A stretch of DNA of 64,000 nucleotides from Niveispirillum irakense DSM 11586 (lineage in GTDB: Bacteria; Pseudomonadota; Alphaproteobacteria; Azospirillales; Azospirillaceae), in assembly GCF_000429645.1 (NCBI RefSeq), contig NZ_AUCG01000016.1, positions 1 to 64,000 on the forward strand. Reading direction: 5' to 3'. A program made the position numbers and the translations under genes. The notes under the pieces are model-generated. The model was not told where the DNA came from. It saw only the letters and a list, made by a program, of their open reading frames with translations, and made no database searches. Positions 50,176 through 59,080 of this stretch are shown here, piece after piece. Each line of letters opens with the position of its first letter. Position 1 is the stretch's first letter.

Positions 50176-50862
50176 ATGAAGAAAACCATAATTATCGTCG
50201 CTTTATTTCAATTTTTCTCAACCTCAGCCGTCTATGCAGATGACAAAATGCCACCATCAATAAAAAAATTTCAGGAATCGTCTAGAGAAAAAATGATAGA
50301 AGACAGCAAGAAATTTGGCGACCCCTCCAAACCAGCTGAATCAAATTTCAAACCCCCTACTGGTCATATCACTTCATTGCAAGGCAGTAAAACACAAGAG
50401 GATCATATTTTATCTGAACGCAAATTAGACCCAAAAAAAGAAACCAGCATCGACCCTATTGGCCCTATTCTAGCGACCGAAATGGGGTGCACCATTGTCA
50501 TTGCTGACGTATCGGGCATCATGCGGCGGGATAATGGCAAGATGAGTGGCTATCGTACTGTAATGGAATGCGAGAACTACATACTCGATATTCAGGAGAA
50601 TGATTATCCTCAAACTAAAACTCAACGGGTGTTTACCTTCATCCCCGCCGAAGCAACAAATATAGACCTCGGCCCAGGCCGAGCGATTGCCCGATATTTT
50701 ACCCACCCGAAGGGCGGGCTTAAGGCGACGTTTGGATGGACGAATGATAAGCAGGAAGTCCTTGTTCAAGCGATCAGTGACCCACAGCCAGACGCTCTGT
50801 CCTGGAACCTTAAAATGGCAGAAGTGGCCCGCCGCGTCGTTGCTGCCAGAAATAGCCAATAG
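50176..50862 (+). CDS. Exported protein of unknown function, mosaic base composition
   Basis: 228 residues. Signal peptide MKKTIIIVALFQFFSTSAVYA, then a Lys/Ser/Pro-rich stretch of about 90 residues, and a C-terminal region of about 110 residues with ATEMGCTIVIADVSGIM, ENYILDIQEN and RVFTFIPAEATNIDLGPG. The 5' half is AT-rich like the preceding gene; from about 50640 the sequence returns to GC-rich codon use. No family is recognised. The gene could be a fusion of an imported 5' part with a resident 3' part. The start is the ATG at 50176 with GGAG about 11 bases ahead. Confidence 0.72.
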   Translation: MKKTIIIVALFQFFSTSAVYADDKMPPSIKKFQESSREKMIEDSKKFGDPSKPAESNFKPPTGHITSLQGSKTQEDHILSERKLDPKKETSIDPIGPILATEMGCTIVIADVSGIMRRDNGKMSGYRTVMECENYILDIQENDYPQTKTQRVFTFIPAEATNIDLGPGRAIARYFTHPKGGLKATFGWTNDKQEVLVQAISDPQPDALSWNLKMAEVARRVVAARNSQ

Positions 50863-50911
50863 TTCAAGCTTTCCGTTCTTCCGGCTCAGCGAATGCCGGA
50901 CCAGAACGGAA

Positions 50912-50943
50912 AAGGGGGCGGCACCTTGGCGGTGCGCCCCCTT
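50912..50943 (-). terminator. Terminator of gltB
   Basis: AAGGGGGCG/CGCCCCCTT with a CACC/GGTG inner stem and one bulged G; read leftwards it ends in TTTTCC. It lies 22 bases past the gltB stop. Confidence 0.75.
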
Positions 50944-50964
50944 CCCTTCCTCGCTAAACTCAGC

Positions 50965-53900
50965 TTATTCGGCGCTGAGCCGCTCCGGCGCCGTTACCGG
51001 CACCGGCAACCGGTGCAGCATCTCCTTCGGCACAACCTGCCAGAATTTGCCCCGCACCAGTTCCCAATCGTTGAGAAGCTGGGCCGCCCAACGGCTGCCC
51101 GTCTCATCGACATGCTCCTGGATCAGCGCCTTGAGCTGTTCCTCGTAATGGGGAACTTCCAGACGCTGATAAATCACGCTCTCCGGGTTCACATAGAGCG
51201 AGAAGCGGTTGTCCTCGTCATAGACATAGGCCATGCCCCCGGTCATACCGGCACCGAAATTATCGCCCACCGGCCCCAGAATGGCGGCCAAACCGCCCGT
51301 CATATATTCACAGCCGTTGGAGCCGCAGCCTTCCACCACCACGGTGGCGCCGGAATTGCGCACCGCGAACCGCTCACCGGCCTGACCGGCGGCGAACAGC
51401 TTGCCGGACGTGGCGCCGTACAGCACCGTATTTCCGATAATGGTGTTCTCGTTGGTCTTCAGCGGGCTGGCGGTCAGCGGACGGACCACGATGGTGCCGC
51501 CCGACAGGCCCTTGCCGACATAATCGTTGGCATCGCCGAACACTTCCAGCTTCAGACCCTGCACCGCGAAGGCGCCTAAGCTCTGCCCGGCGGAACCACG
51601 CAGCCGCACCGTGGCATGGCCGGGCTGGAGCCCCTTCATGCCGAACTTGCGGGTGATCATGCCCGACAAAGCCGTGCCGATGGCGCGGTGCGTGTTCTGG
51701 GCGTGATACTGCATCTGGGTCTTCTCGCCATCCTCGAACAAGGCGCGGGCGTCCTTGATCATCTGGGCGTCCAGCGTGTCCGGCACCTCGTTACGGCCTT
51801 CCAGCGTGCAGTAACGGGCATATTCGCCGGGGTCGGCCACGGCCAGCAGCGGGTTGAGGTCCAGATCGTCCAGATGGGCGGCACCACGGCTGACCTGATG
51901 CAGCAGGTCCGACCGGCCGATCACCTCGCGCAGCTCCCGGAAGCCCAGGCTGGACAGGATCTCGCGCACCTCTTCAGCGATGAAGCTGAACAGGTTCACC
52001 ACCTTTTCCGGCGTGCCGGTGAACTTCTTGCGCAGTTCCTCATCCTGCACGCAGACGCCGACGGGGCAGGTGTTGGAATGGCACTGGCGGACCATGATGC
52101 AGCCCATGGCGACCAGGGCCGCCGTACCGATGCCGAACTCCTCTGCCCCCAGCATGGCGGCGATCACGATGTCGCGACCGGTCTTCAGACCGCCATCGGT
52201 GCGCAGGGTGACGCGGTGGCGCAGACGGTTCAGCGTCAGCACCTGCTGCACTTCCGACAGGCCCATTTCCCACGGCACGCCGGCATACTTGACCGAGGTC
52301 TGGGGCGAGGCACCCGTGCCGCCATTATGGCCGGCAACCAGGATGATATCCGCACCGGCCTTGGCCACACCGGCGGCGATGGTACCGATGCCGGACCGCG
52401 ACACCAGCTTCACGCAGACCTTGGCGATCGGGTTGATCTGCTTCAGGTCATAGATGAGCTGGGCCAGATCCTCGATGGAATAAATGTCATGGTGCGGCGG
52501 CGGGCTGATCAGCATCACGCCCGGCGTGGAATGGCGCAGCTTGGCGATCAGTTCGGTGACCTTGAAGCCGGGCAACTGCCCGCCTTCGCCGGGCTTGGCG
52601 CCCTGGGCCACCTTGATCTCGATCTCGCGGCACTGGTTCAGATATTCCGCCGTCACGCCGAACCGGCCCGACGCCACCTGCTTGATGGCGCTGTTCCAGT
52701 TATCGCCATTGGCGTCCGGCTTGAAGCGCGCCGGGTCCTCGCCGCCCTCACCGCTGACCGAACGGGCGCCGATCCGGTTCATCGCCACGTTCAGCGTGCC
52801 ATGGGCTTCGGGCGAAAGCGCCCCCAGCGACATGCCCGGCGTGATGAAACGCTTGCGCAAGCTGGTGATGCTCTCCACCTCGTCCACCGGCACGGCCTTG
52901 CCGGCGGCACGGAAATCCAGCAGGTCGCGCAGGTTGATCGGCGGGCGCTTATTCAGCGCTTCGGAATATTTCTTGAAGGTGGAATAGCTGTCCGTGCCCA
53001 CCGCCGTCTGCATCAGGTGGATCAGGCCACCTTCCCAGGCATGGCGGTCGCCGCCCTTGCGGAAGCGGTAGAAGCCGCCGACCGGCAGGGCCACCACATC
53101 TTCATCATAGGCCATTTTGTGCTGGCCCAGCACTTCCTCCTGTACGCCCAGCAGCCCCAGGCCGGAGATGCGCGACGGCAAGCCCGGGAAATATTCCGCC
53201 GCCAGGGAACGCGAAAGGCCGATGGCTTCGAAATTCAGGCCACCGCGATAGGAGCTGATGATGGAGATGCCCATCTTGGACATCACCTTCAACAGACCGT
53301 CATTGATCGCCTTCTTATAGCGCTTCAGGCACTCTTCCAGGCTCATCTGCCCGAACAGGCCACGGCGGTGGCGGTCAGCGATGGCTTCCTGGGCGATATA
53401 GGCATTGACCGTCGTGGCGCCGACACCGATCAGCACCGCGAAATAATGCACGTCCAGGCATTCGCCCGACCGGACATTCAGGCTGGTAAAGGTGCGGAGC
53501 TGCTGGCGGATCAGGTGGGTATGGACCGCACCCGTGGCCAGGATCATCGGCATGGGCGCACGGGTGGCGCTCATCGCCTCGTCCGTCAGGATGACATGGG
53601 TGGCGCCACCGCGCACCGCGTCTTCCGCCTCCTGGCGGATACGACGCAGACCATCGCGCAGCGCGTTCTCACCGCCGGCCAGGTCGAAGGTGCAGTCGAT
53701 CTCCGCCGCCGTGTCGCCCATGTAATTGCGCATGGCGCGGAATTCGGCCGTCGTCAGCACAGGGCTTTCAAGCTGCAGAAGACGGCACTGGGACGCATCT
53801 TCATCCAGGATATTGCCCAGATTGCCCAGCCGGGTCTTCAGCGACATGACGCGGGTTTCGCGCAGGCTGTCGATGGGCGGGTTGGTGACCTGAGCGAAGT

Positions 53901-55542
53901 TCTGGCGGAAATAATGGTGCAGGCCGCGATACTTGTCGGACAGCACGGCAATGGGGCTGTCATCGCCCATCGAGCCGACGGCTTCCTTGGCATCCTCCAC
54001 CATGGGCTGAAGGATAAGTTCCAGATCCTCCATGGTGATGCCATAGGCAAGCTGGCGGCGGCGCAGCTCTTCCTTGGACAGTTCCGCCGGCTCCACCGGG
54101 GCCTTCTTCACCAGATCGTCCAGAACGGTGATATTGCCGATCCAATTAGTATAGGGGCGATTGGCGGCCAGATTGTCCTTGATCTCCCGATCATGGAACA
54201 GCTTGCCTTCCTTCAGGTCGACCGCAATCATCTGGCCGGGCCCCAGGCGGCCCTTTTCCACCACGGCCTGTTCGTTGATCTTGACCATGCCGGCTTCCGA
54301 GCCGCCGATGATCAGCCCATCACCCGTGATGACATAGCGCAGCGGGCGCAGGCCGTTACGGTCCACACCGCCCACAACCCAGCGGCCGTCATAGATGGCC
54401 AGCGCCGCCGGGCCGTCCCACGGCTCCATCACCGCATTGGAATAGGAATAGAGGTCGCGATGCGCCTGCGGCATCACTTCCTTGTTCGACCAGGCTTCCG
54501 GCACCAGCATGGTCTTCACCATGGGGGCGGAACGGCCGGCCATCATCATCAGCTCGAACACCGCGTCCAGCGCGCCCGAATCAGACGAGCCGACGGGGAT
54601 GACGGGCTTCAAATCTTCGACATTGGCGCCGAAAAGCTCATGATCCATGCGGGTTTCATGGGCCTTCATCCAGTTCACGTTACCGCGCAGCGTGTTGATC
54701 TCACCATTATGGGCGAGCGTGCGGAACGGCTGGGCCAACTGCCAGGTCGGGAAGGTGTTGGTCGAATAGCGCTGATGGTAGACGGCGAAATTGCTCTCGA
54801 ACCGCTCGTCCAGCAGGTCGGGATAAAAGGCCGTCAACTGCTCGGCCAGGAACATGCCCTTATAGATGATGGAGCGGGCGGACAGGGTGCAGATATAGAA
54901 GCCGCCGATCTGCTCACCGGCCACCGCCTTCTCGATCCGGCGGCGGATGACATAGAGATCCCGCTCGAACTTTTCATCCGGCACCTGCTTGGGGTTGCCG
55001 ATCATGATCTGCTCAATCTCGGGCCTTGTGGCATTGGCCTTCTCGCCGATGATCGAAATGTCGATCGGCACCTGGCGCCAGCCATAGATCGTGTAACCCC
55101 AGTTGAGCACTTCCGTCTCAACAATGGCGCGACAGCGTTCCTGCGCCGACAGGTCGGTGCGCGGCAGGAAAACCTGACCAACGGCGATCAGGCCCTTGGG
55201 CTCCGGATGGCCGGTGCGCACCACAACTTCGCGGAAGAAGGCCTGGGGCAACTGCACATGAATGCCGGCGCCGTCGCCGGTCTTGCCATCGGCATCCACG
55301 GCGCCGCGGTGCCACAGGGCGCGCAGCGCCTCCACGGCCTTTTCCACCACCTCGCGCCGGGGCTTGCCATCAATGGCCGCCACAAAGCCGACGCCGCAGG
55401 CATCATGCTGTTCGGTATCGACAAAGGCAGTGCTGTCCAGCAGGGCCTTGTTGGCCGCGTATTCGGCCGCGAAAATCTCACCGCGATTGGTCAGCTTGTC
55501 GGTCATGTCGGCCCCACTGGGAAGGTTGGTCATCTTGTTCAT
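50965..55542 (-). CDS. gltB: Glutamate synthase (NADPH), large subunit
   Basis: 1525 residues. Makes glutamate from glutamine and 2-oxoglutarate. The N-terminal glutaminase domain begins after a propeptide of about 48 residues, with the nucleophile Cys in EQHDACGVGF. A central domain, the FMN/[3Fe-4S] synthase barrel with cysteines in GCIMVRQCHSNTCPVGVC, and a C-terminal GXGXG beta-helix (GRNEVPDT ... TVVVEGCGSNGCEYMTGG) follow. Full length for alphaproteobacterial GltB. Start: ATG at 55542 with GGGGA about eight bases ahead; several nearby in-frame ATGs are possible. It lies 81 bases after gltD, and the two form one leftward operon. Confidence 0.97.
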   Translation of the reverse strand: MNKMTNLPSGADMTDKLTNRGEIFAAEYAANKALLDSTAFVDTEQHDACGVGFVAAIDGKPRREVVEKAVEALRALWHRGAVDADGKTGDGAGIHVQLPQAFFREVVVRTGHPEPKGLIAVGQVFLPRTDLSAQERCRAIVETEVLNWGYTIYGWRQVPIDISIIGEKANATRPEIEQIMIGNPKQVPDEKFERDLYVIRRRIEKAVAGEQIGGFYICTLSARSIIYKGMFLAEQLTAFYPDLLDERFESNFAVYHQRYSTNTFPTWQLAQPFRTLAHNGEINTLRGNVNWMKAHETRMDHELFGANVEDLKPVIPVGSSDSGALDAVFELMMMAGRSAPMVKTMLVPEAWSNKEVMPQAHRDLYSYSNAVMEPWDGPAALAIYDGRWVVGGVDRNGLRPLRYVITGDGLIIGGSEAGMVKINEQAVVEKGRLGPGQMIAVDLKEGKLFHDREIKDNLAANRPYTNWIGNITVLDDLVKKAPVEPAELSKEELRRRQLAYGITMEDLELILQPMVEDAKEAVGSMGDDSPIAVLSDKYRGLHHYFRQNFAQVTNPPIDSLRETRVMSLKTRLGNLGNILDEDASQCRLLQLESPVLTTAEFRAMRNYMGDTAAEIDCTFDLAGGENALRDGLRRIRQEAEDAVRGGATHVILTDEAMSATRAPMPMILATGAVHTHLIRQQLRTFTSLNVRSGECLDVHYFAVLIGVGATTVNAYIAQEAIADRHRRGLFGQMSLEECLKRYKKAINDGLLKVMSKMGISIISSYRGGLNFEAIGLSRSLAAEYFPGLPSRISGLGLLGVQEEVLGQHKMAYDEDVVALPVGGFYRFRKGGDRHAWEGGLIHLMQTAVGTDSYSTFKKYSEALNKRPPINLRDLLDFRAAGKAVPVDEVESITSLRKRFITPGMSLGALSPEAHGTLNVAMNRIGARSVSGEGGEDPARFKPDANGDNWNSAIKQVASGRFGVTAEYLNQCREIEIKVAQGAKPGEGGQLPGFKVTELIAKLRHSTPGVMLISPPPHHDIYSIEDLAQLIYDLKQINPIAKVCVKLVSRSGIGTIAAGVAKAGADIILVAGHNGGTGASPQTSVKYAGVPWEMGLSEVQQVLTLNRLRHRVTLRTDGGLKTGRDIVIAAMLGAEEFGIGTAALVAMGCIMVRQCHSNTCPVGVCVQDEELRKKFTGTPEKVVNLFSFIAEEVREILSSLGFRELREVIGRSDLLHQVSRGAAHLDDLDLNPLLAVADPGEYARYCTLEGRNEVPDTLDAQMIKDARALFEDGEKTQMQYHAQNTHRAIGTALSGMITRKFGMKGLQPGHATVRLRGSAGQSLGAFAVQGLKLEVFGDANDYVGKGLSGGTIVVRPLTASPLKTNENTIIGNTVLYGATSGKLFAAGQAGERFAVRNSGATVVVEGCGSNGCEYMTGGLAAILGPVGDNFGAGMTGGMAYVYDEDNRFSLYVNPESVIYQRLEVPHYEEQLKALIQEHVDETGSRWAAQLLNDWELVRGKFWQVVPKEMLHRLPVPVTAPERLSAE

Positions 55543-55623
55543 GGCGGGAAATCCCCGTGACAGGTGGCCCGTTCGCGCCAGCCAGGGGCGGCGCGTGGGC
55601 CTTTATTCTGATCTCTGGCGGGC

Positions 55624-57072
55624 TTATTCAGCCGCCACGGCCACCGGCTGCGTCGCCTTGGCCTGGATGAATTTGTGGATGCCTTCGGCGGCGTCGCGGC
55701 CATCCTTGATGCCCCAGACGACCAGCGAAGCGCCGCGTACGATGTCGCCGGCGGCAAACACGCCGTCCAGGTTGGTCATCATGGTGGCGTACTTCACCTG
55801 CACCGTGCCCCAGCGGCTGACCTTCAGTTCCGGCGCACCGAACAGGGTGGGGATTTCCTCCGGATCGAAGCCCAGCGCCTTCACCACCAGATCGGCGTCC
55901 AGCGTGTAGCCGGAACCTTCGATGGGCAGCGGGGTCTGGCGGCCGGTGGCATCGGCCACGCCCATATGCATCTTATGCACCTTCACGCCCGTCACATGGG
56001 CGTCGCCGGTGAAGCCTTCCGGCGCGGTCTGCCAGACGAACTCCACACCTTCTTCCTCGGCATTCTGGGTTTCGCGCTGGGAGCCGGGCATGTTCTTGCG
56101 GTCGCGGCGATAGACGCACTTCACCGACATGGCGCCCTGGCGGATGGCGGTGCGCACGCAATCCATCGCCGTGTCGCCGCCGCCGATGACGACGACATTC
56201 TTGCCCTTGGCGTTCAGCTTGCCGGTCTCAAAATCCAGCACCGTGTCGCCCAGGCTCTTGCGGTTGCTGGCGGTCAGGTAATCCAAGGCGGCGACGATCC
56301 CATCCAGCCCGGAACCCGGCCCGCCCAGATCGCGCGCCTTGTACACGCCGGTGGCGATCAGCACGGCATCATGCTGGGACCGCAGGGTGCGCAGGTCGAT
56401 ATTGCGGCCCACTTCCACACCCAGGTGGAACTGGACGCCCGAGTCTTCCAACTGCTTCCAGCGGCGGATCACCACTTCCTTATCCAGCTTGAAGCCGGGG
56501 ATGCCATAGATCAGCAGGCCGCCGACGCGGTCATACCGATCATAGACATGGACCTTGTAGCCCTTCTGACGAAGCTGGGCAGCGGCGGCCAGACCGGCGG
56601 GGCCGGCACCGATAATGCCGACAGACTGGTCACGCTCCACACGCGGCACAATGGCCTTCACCCAGCCGCGTTCCCAGGCCGTGTCGGTGATGTATTTTTC
56701 CACCGCACCGATGGTCACCGTGCCGTGGGTCGATTGCTCAATCGTGCAATTGCCTTCACACAGCCGGTCCTGCGGGCAGATGCGGCCACAGATTTCCGGG
56801 AAATTGTTGGTGGCCTGGGACAGCTCATAGGCTTCTTCCAGCCGGCCCTCGCGCGTCAGCTTCAGCCAGTCGGGGATATTGTTGCTGACCGGGCAATGCA
56901 CCTGGCAGAAGGGCACGCCGCACTGCGAGCAGCGGCCCGCCTGGTCAGACGCCCCCTCGTCGCTGAAGCGTGCATAGATCTCGTCAAAATCCTGACGGCG
57001 CAGCGCTGGCTCCCGTTTATCGGGCATCTGCTGTTCGGTATGGACAAATCCGAGCATCTTCTGCTGCGCCAT
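55624..57072 (-). CDS. gltD: Glutamate synthase, small subunit
   Basis: 482 residues. Supplies electrons from NADPH through FAD and two [4Fe-4S] clusters. Cluster cysteines in GRCSQCGVPFCQVHCP and ICGRICPQDRLCEGNC; FAD site VGIIGAGPAGLAAAAQL; NADPH site VVVIGGGDTAMDC; and the C-terminal GVFAAGDIVRGASLVVWGI that binds FAD. The start is ATG at 57072 with AAGGATTG upstream; the first 16 codons of the longer ORF are not family-like. First gene of the gltD-gltB operon. Confidence 0.96.
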   Translation of the reverse strand: MAQQKMLGFVHTEQQMPDKREPALRRQDFDEIYARFSDEGASDQAGRCSQCGVPFCQVHCPVSNNIPDWLKLTREGRLEEAYELSQATNNFPEICGRICPQDRLCEGNCTIEQSTHGTVTIGAVEKYITDTAWERGWVKAIVPRVERDQSVGIIGAGPAGLAAAAQLRQKGYKVHVYDRYDRVGGLLIYGIPGFKLDKEVVIRRWKQLEDSGVQFHLGVEVGRNIDLRTLRSQHDAVLIATGVYKARDLGGPGSGLDGIVAALDYLTASNRKSLGDTVLDFETGKLNAKGKNVVVIGGGDTAMDCVRTAIRQGAMSVKCVYRRDRKNMPGSQRETQNAEEEGVEFVWQTAPEGFTGDAHVTGVKVHKMHMGVADATGRQTPLPIEGSGYTLDADLVVKALGFDPEEIPTLFGAPELKVSRWGTVQVKYATMMTNLDGVFAAGDIVRGASLVVWGIKDGRDAAEGIHKFIQAKATQPVAVAAE

Positions 57073-57422
57073 GACACAATCCTTTTCAACTTTCCCGATC
57101 CGGCGCCGGCCTGCTGGCACCGAATGCCGCCCGAAGGCGGTAATGGCATTTCCGTTTTTGACGGTTGCTGTTCATATAAAGTGGCTTTTGGCGGCTAACC
57201 AGCATTTTTTCATCGATACGACAGCAAAGCTGACCATTTTTCAGCGCATACTTCCATTGCGCCCAGCACAAAGGCACTTGCGAACGAGTCTCAACTGTCA
57301 AATTAGTCCCGTTTCGGACCAAACATCTTTTCCACCTCAAACCCCGCCCCCGAACCTCGCCATTGTGCGGGTGCGAATGCTATAAGCGCCCCGCCCCTAT
57401 TTCCTGGCAATGGACAGCCTTG
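57073..57422. other. Divergent promoter region, gltD and uppP
   Basis: 350 bases between divergent gltD and uppP with AT-rich patches (for example 57160-57240). It must hold both promoters. Several partial -35/-10 matches are present, but none has correct spacing with both boxes, and no sigma-54 GG-N10-GC element is convincing. No RNA gene seen. Confidence 0.5.
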
Positions 57423-58235
57423 ATGGACACCACACCCTTTTTTGACGCCATCCTTCTGGGACTGCTGGAAGGTCTGACGGAATTCATCCCCGTCTCCTCC
57501 ACCGGTCACCTGATCATGCTGGGTGAGTTGCTGGGCTTCAAAGGCCAGGCAGAGGATGTGTTCAAGGTCGTGATCCAGTTGGGTGCCATCCTGGCGATCC
57601 TGCTGGTCTATTTCTCCAAGCTCTGGGGTGTGCTGACCGGCCTCTTCCGGGGGGAGAAGGAAGCGGTTCGCTTCACCATCGCCATCCTGCTGGCCTTCCT
57701 GCCGGCGGCTGTCATCGGCGTGTTCGCCCATTCCTATATCAAAAGCGTGCTGTTCAACCCGACCGTGGTGTCGGTCGCCTTGATCGTCGGCGGCATCATC
57801 ATCCTGGTGGCGGAAAAGGCCGTTAAGACGCCGCGCTATTTCGAGGTGGAGCGGTTCCCGGCCCGGCTGTCGCTCTCCATCGGTTTCATCCAGTGTCTGG
57901 CGATGATCCCCGGCGTGTCGCGCTCCGGCGCCACCATCATCGGGTCGCTGCTGATGGGGGTGGAGCGCAAGACGGCGGCGGAGTTCAGCTTCTTCCTCGC
58001 CATCCCGACCATGCTGGGTGCCGCTGTTTATGACCTGTACAAGAACCGCGAGGTGCTGGCCGTGGACAGTGTCGGCATGATCGCCGTCGGGTTTGTCTGC
58101 GCCTTCCTGGCAGCCCTGCTGGTGGTGCGCTGGCTGGTGAATTTCGTCGGCAAGCACGGTTTCGCACCCTTTGCCTGGTACCGCATCGCCATTGGCAGCA
58201 TCATGCTGAGCTACCTTCTGTTCTTCGCGGCCTGA
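57423..58235 (+). CDS. uppP: Undecaprenyl-diphosphatase
   Basis: Recycles the lipid carrier for peptidoglycan and other envelope polymers by removing a phosphate from undecaprenyl diphosphate. 270 residues, about eight helices. Active-site motifs GLLEGLTEFIPVSSTGHL (Glu-rich box) and MIPGVSRSGATI (PGxSRSG box) are intact. Length and motifs are those of the BacA type. Also lowers bacitracin sensitivity. ATG at 57423. The methyltransferase gene follows after seven bases. Confidence 0.96.
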   Translation: MDTTPFFDAILLGLLEGLTEFIPVSSTGHLIMLGELLGFKGQAEDVFKVVIQLGAILAILLVYFSKLWGVLTGLFRGEKEAVRFTIAILLAFLPAAVIGVFAHSYIKSVLFNPTVVSVALIVGGIIILVAEKAVKTPRYFEVERFPARLSLSIGFIQCLAMIPGVSRSGATIIGSLLMGVERKTAAEFSFFLAIPTMLGAAVYDLYKNREVLAVDSVGMIAVGFVCAFLAALLVVRWLVNFVGKHGFAPFAWYRIAIGSIMLSYLLFFAA

Positions 58236-58242
58236 TCCGATC

Positions 58243-59040
58243 ATGAACACCACACCGTCGCGGCCGACCCTGTCGCTGAAGCCCGCCACCCCGGCCAAGC
58301 CGGGACGGCGCAAGCCCTTCCGCGTCGCCGGCTGGCCGGCTGTGGCAGCCCTCTTCGCTCAAGACCCCGACCGGGTGGAAAAGCTCTATTTCGATGATCG
58401 GTTCCGGGCCGATACGGGGGCTTTTTGCGCCCGGCTGGCGGAGCAGCGCAAACCCTACCGGCTGGTGCCGGCGGCGGAGTTGGAGAAGATCGCCGGTTCC
58501 GCCATGCATGGCGGCATCGTGGCCGAGGCCCAGCCCCGCCCCATCCTGCCCTACCCGCCAACGCTGGCAGCGGAATGGGCCAAGGCAGGGCGGCGGCTGT
58601 TGATCCTGGACGGCGTATCCAACCCGCATAATCTGGGCGCCATCGTTCGCACCGCCGCCTTTTTCGGCATCGACCGCATCCTGCTCTCCAGCCACAAGGC
58701 CCAGGCGCTGCCATCGGAAGCCGCCTATCGCGTGGCGGAGGGCGGATTTGAATATGTGGACATTCATCAGGCGCGGGATTTCCCGGCGGCCCTGGCCGCC
58801 CTGCGCCCGCATTACCGCACCGTGGGCACGGCGTTGGGCGAGTATCCCGGCCTGGACCAACTGGCCCCGGCAGCCGATGGCCGCCCCACCGCCTTCATCA
58901 TGGGCAATGAGGAACATGGCATGCCGCCGGAAAGCCTCACCGCTTGTGAGACATTGGTCACGATCCGGGGCAGCGGCAAGGTGCAGTCGCTGAACGTGTC
59001 GGCGACGACGGCCATCCTGGCGTTTCTATTGGCACGGTGA
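58243..59040 (+). CDS. TrmH/RlmB-type rRNA 2'-O-methyltransferase
   Basis: 265 residues. SpoU-fold methyltransferase with an N-terminal substrate-binding domain (VAALFAQDPDRVEKLYFDD). Motifs in order: ILDGVSNPHNLGAIVRTAAFFG, FIMGNEEHGMPPES and VTIRGSGKVQSLNVSATTAILA (the catalytic knot motifs 1, 2 and 3). Probably modifies 23S rRNA; the RlmB/TrmH/RlmK assignment cannot be settled by eye. Probably co-transcribed with uppP. Confidence 0.9.
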   Translation: MNTTPSRPTLSLKPATPAKPGRRKPFRVAGWPAVAALFAQDPDRVEKLYFDDRFRADTGAFCARLAEQRKPYRLVPAAELEKIAGSAMHGGIVAEAQPRPILPYPPTLAAEWAKAGRRLLILDGVSNPHNLGAIVRTAAFFGIDRILLSSHKAQALPSEAAYRVAEGGFEYVDIHQARDFPAALAALRPHYRTVGTALGEYPGLDQLAPAADGRPTAFIMGNEEHGMPPESLTACETLVTIRGSGKVQSLNVSATTAILAFLLAR

Positions 59041-59080
59041 CGGCGGGCAGCACAGGCTGCCCACCTTCCCAATCTGCCCG

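Noticed and set aside
51616-55560. A 1314-codon open frame on the plus strand opposite gltB
   Set aside because: It is the antisense shadow of gltB: GC-rich codon bias on the minus strand leaves the opposite frame open. The minus frame carries complete glutamate synthase motifs.
57110-57135. TGGCAC-like element suggesting a sigma-54 promoter near gltD
   Set aside because: The GG and GC doublets are eight, not ten, bases apart, so the -24/-12 spacing is wrong.
59045-59062. GGGCAG/CTGCCC inverted repeat between the methyltransferase and gabD genes
   Set aside because: Only a six-bp stem with no T-tract; too weak to call as a terminator.
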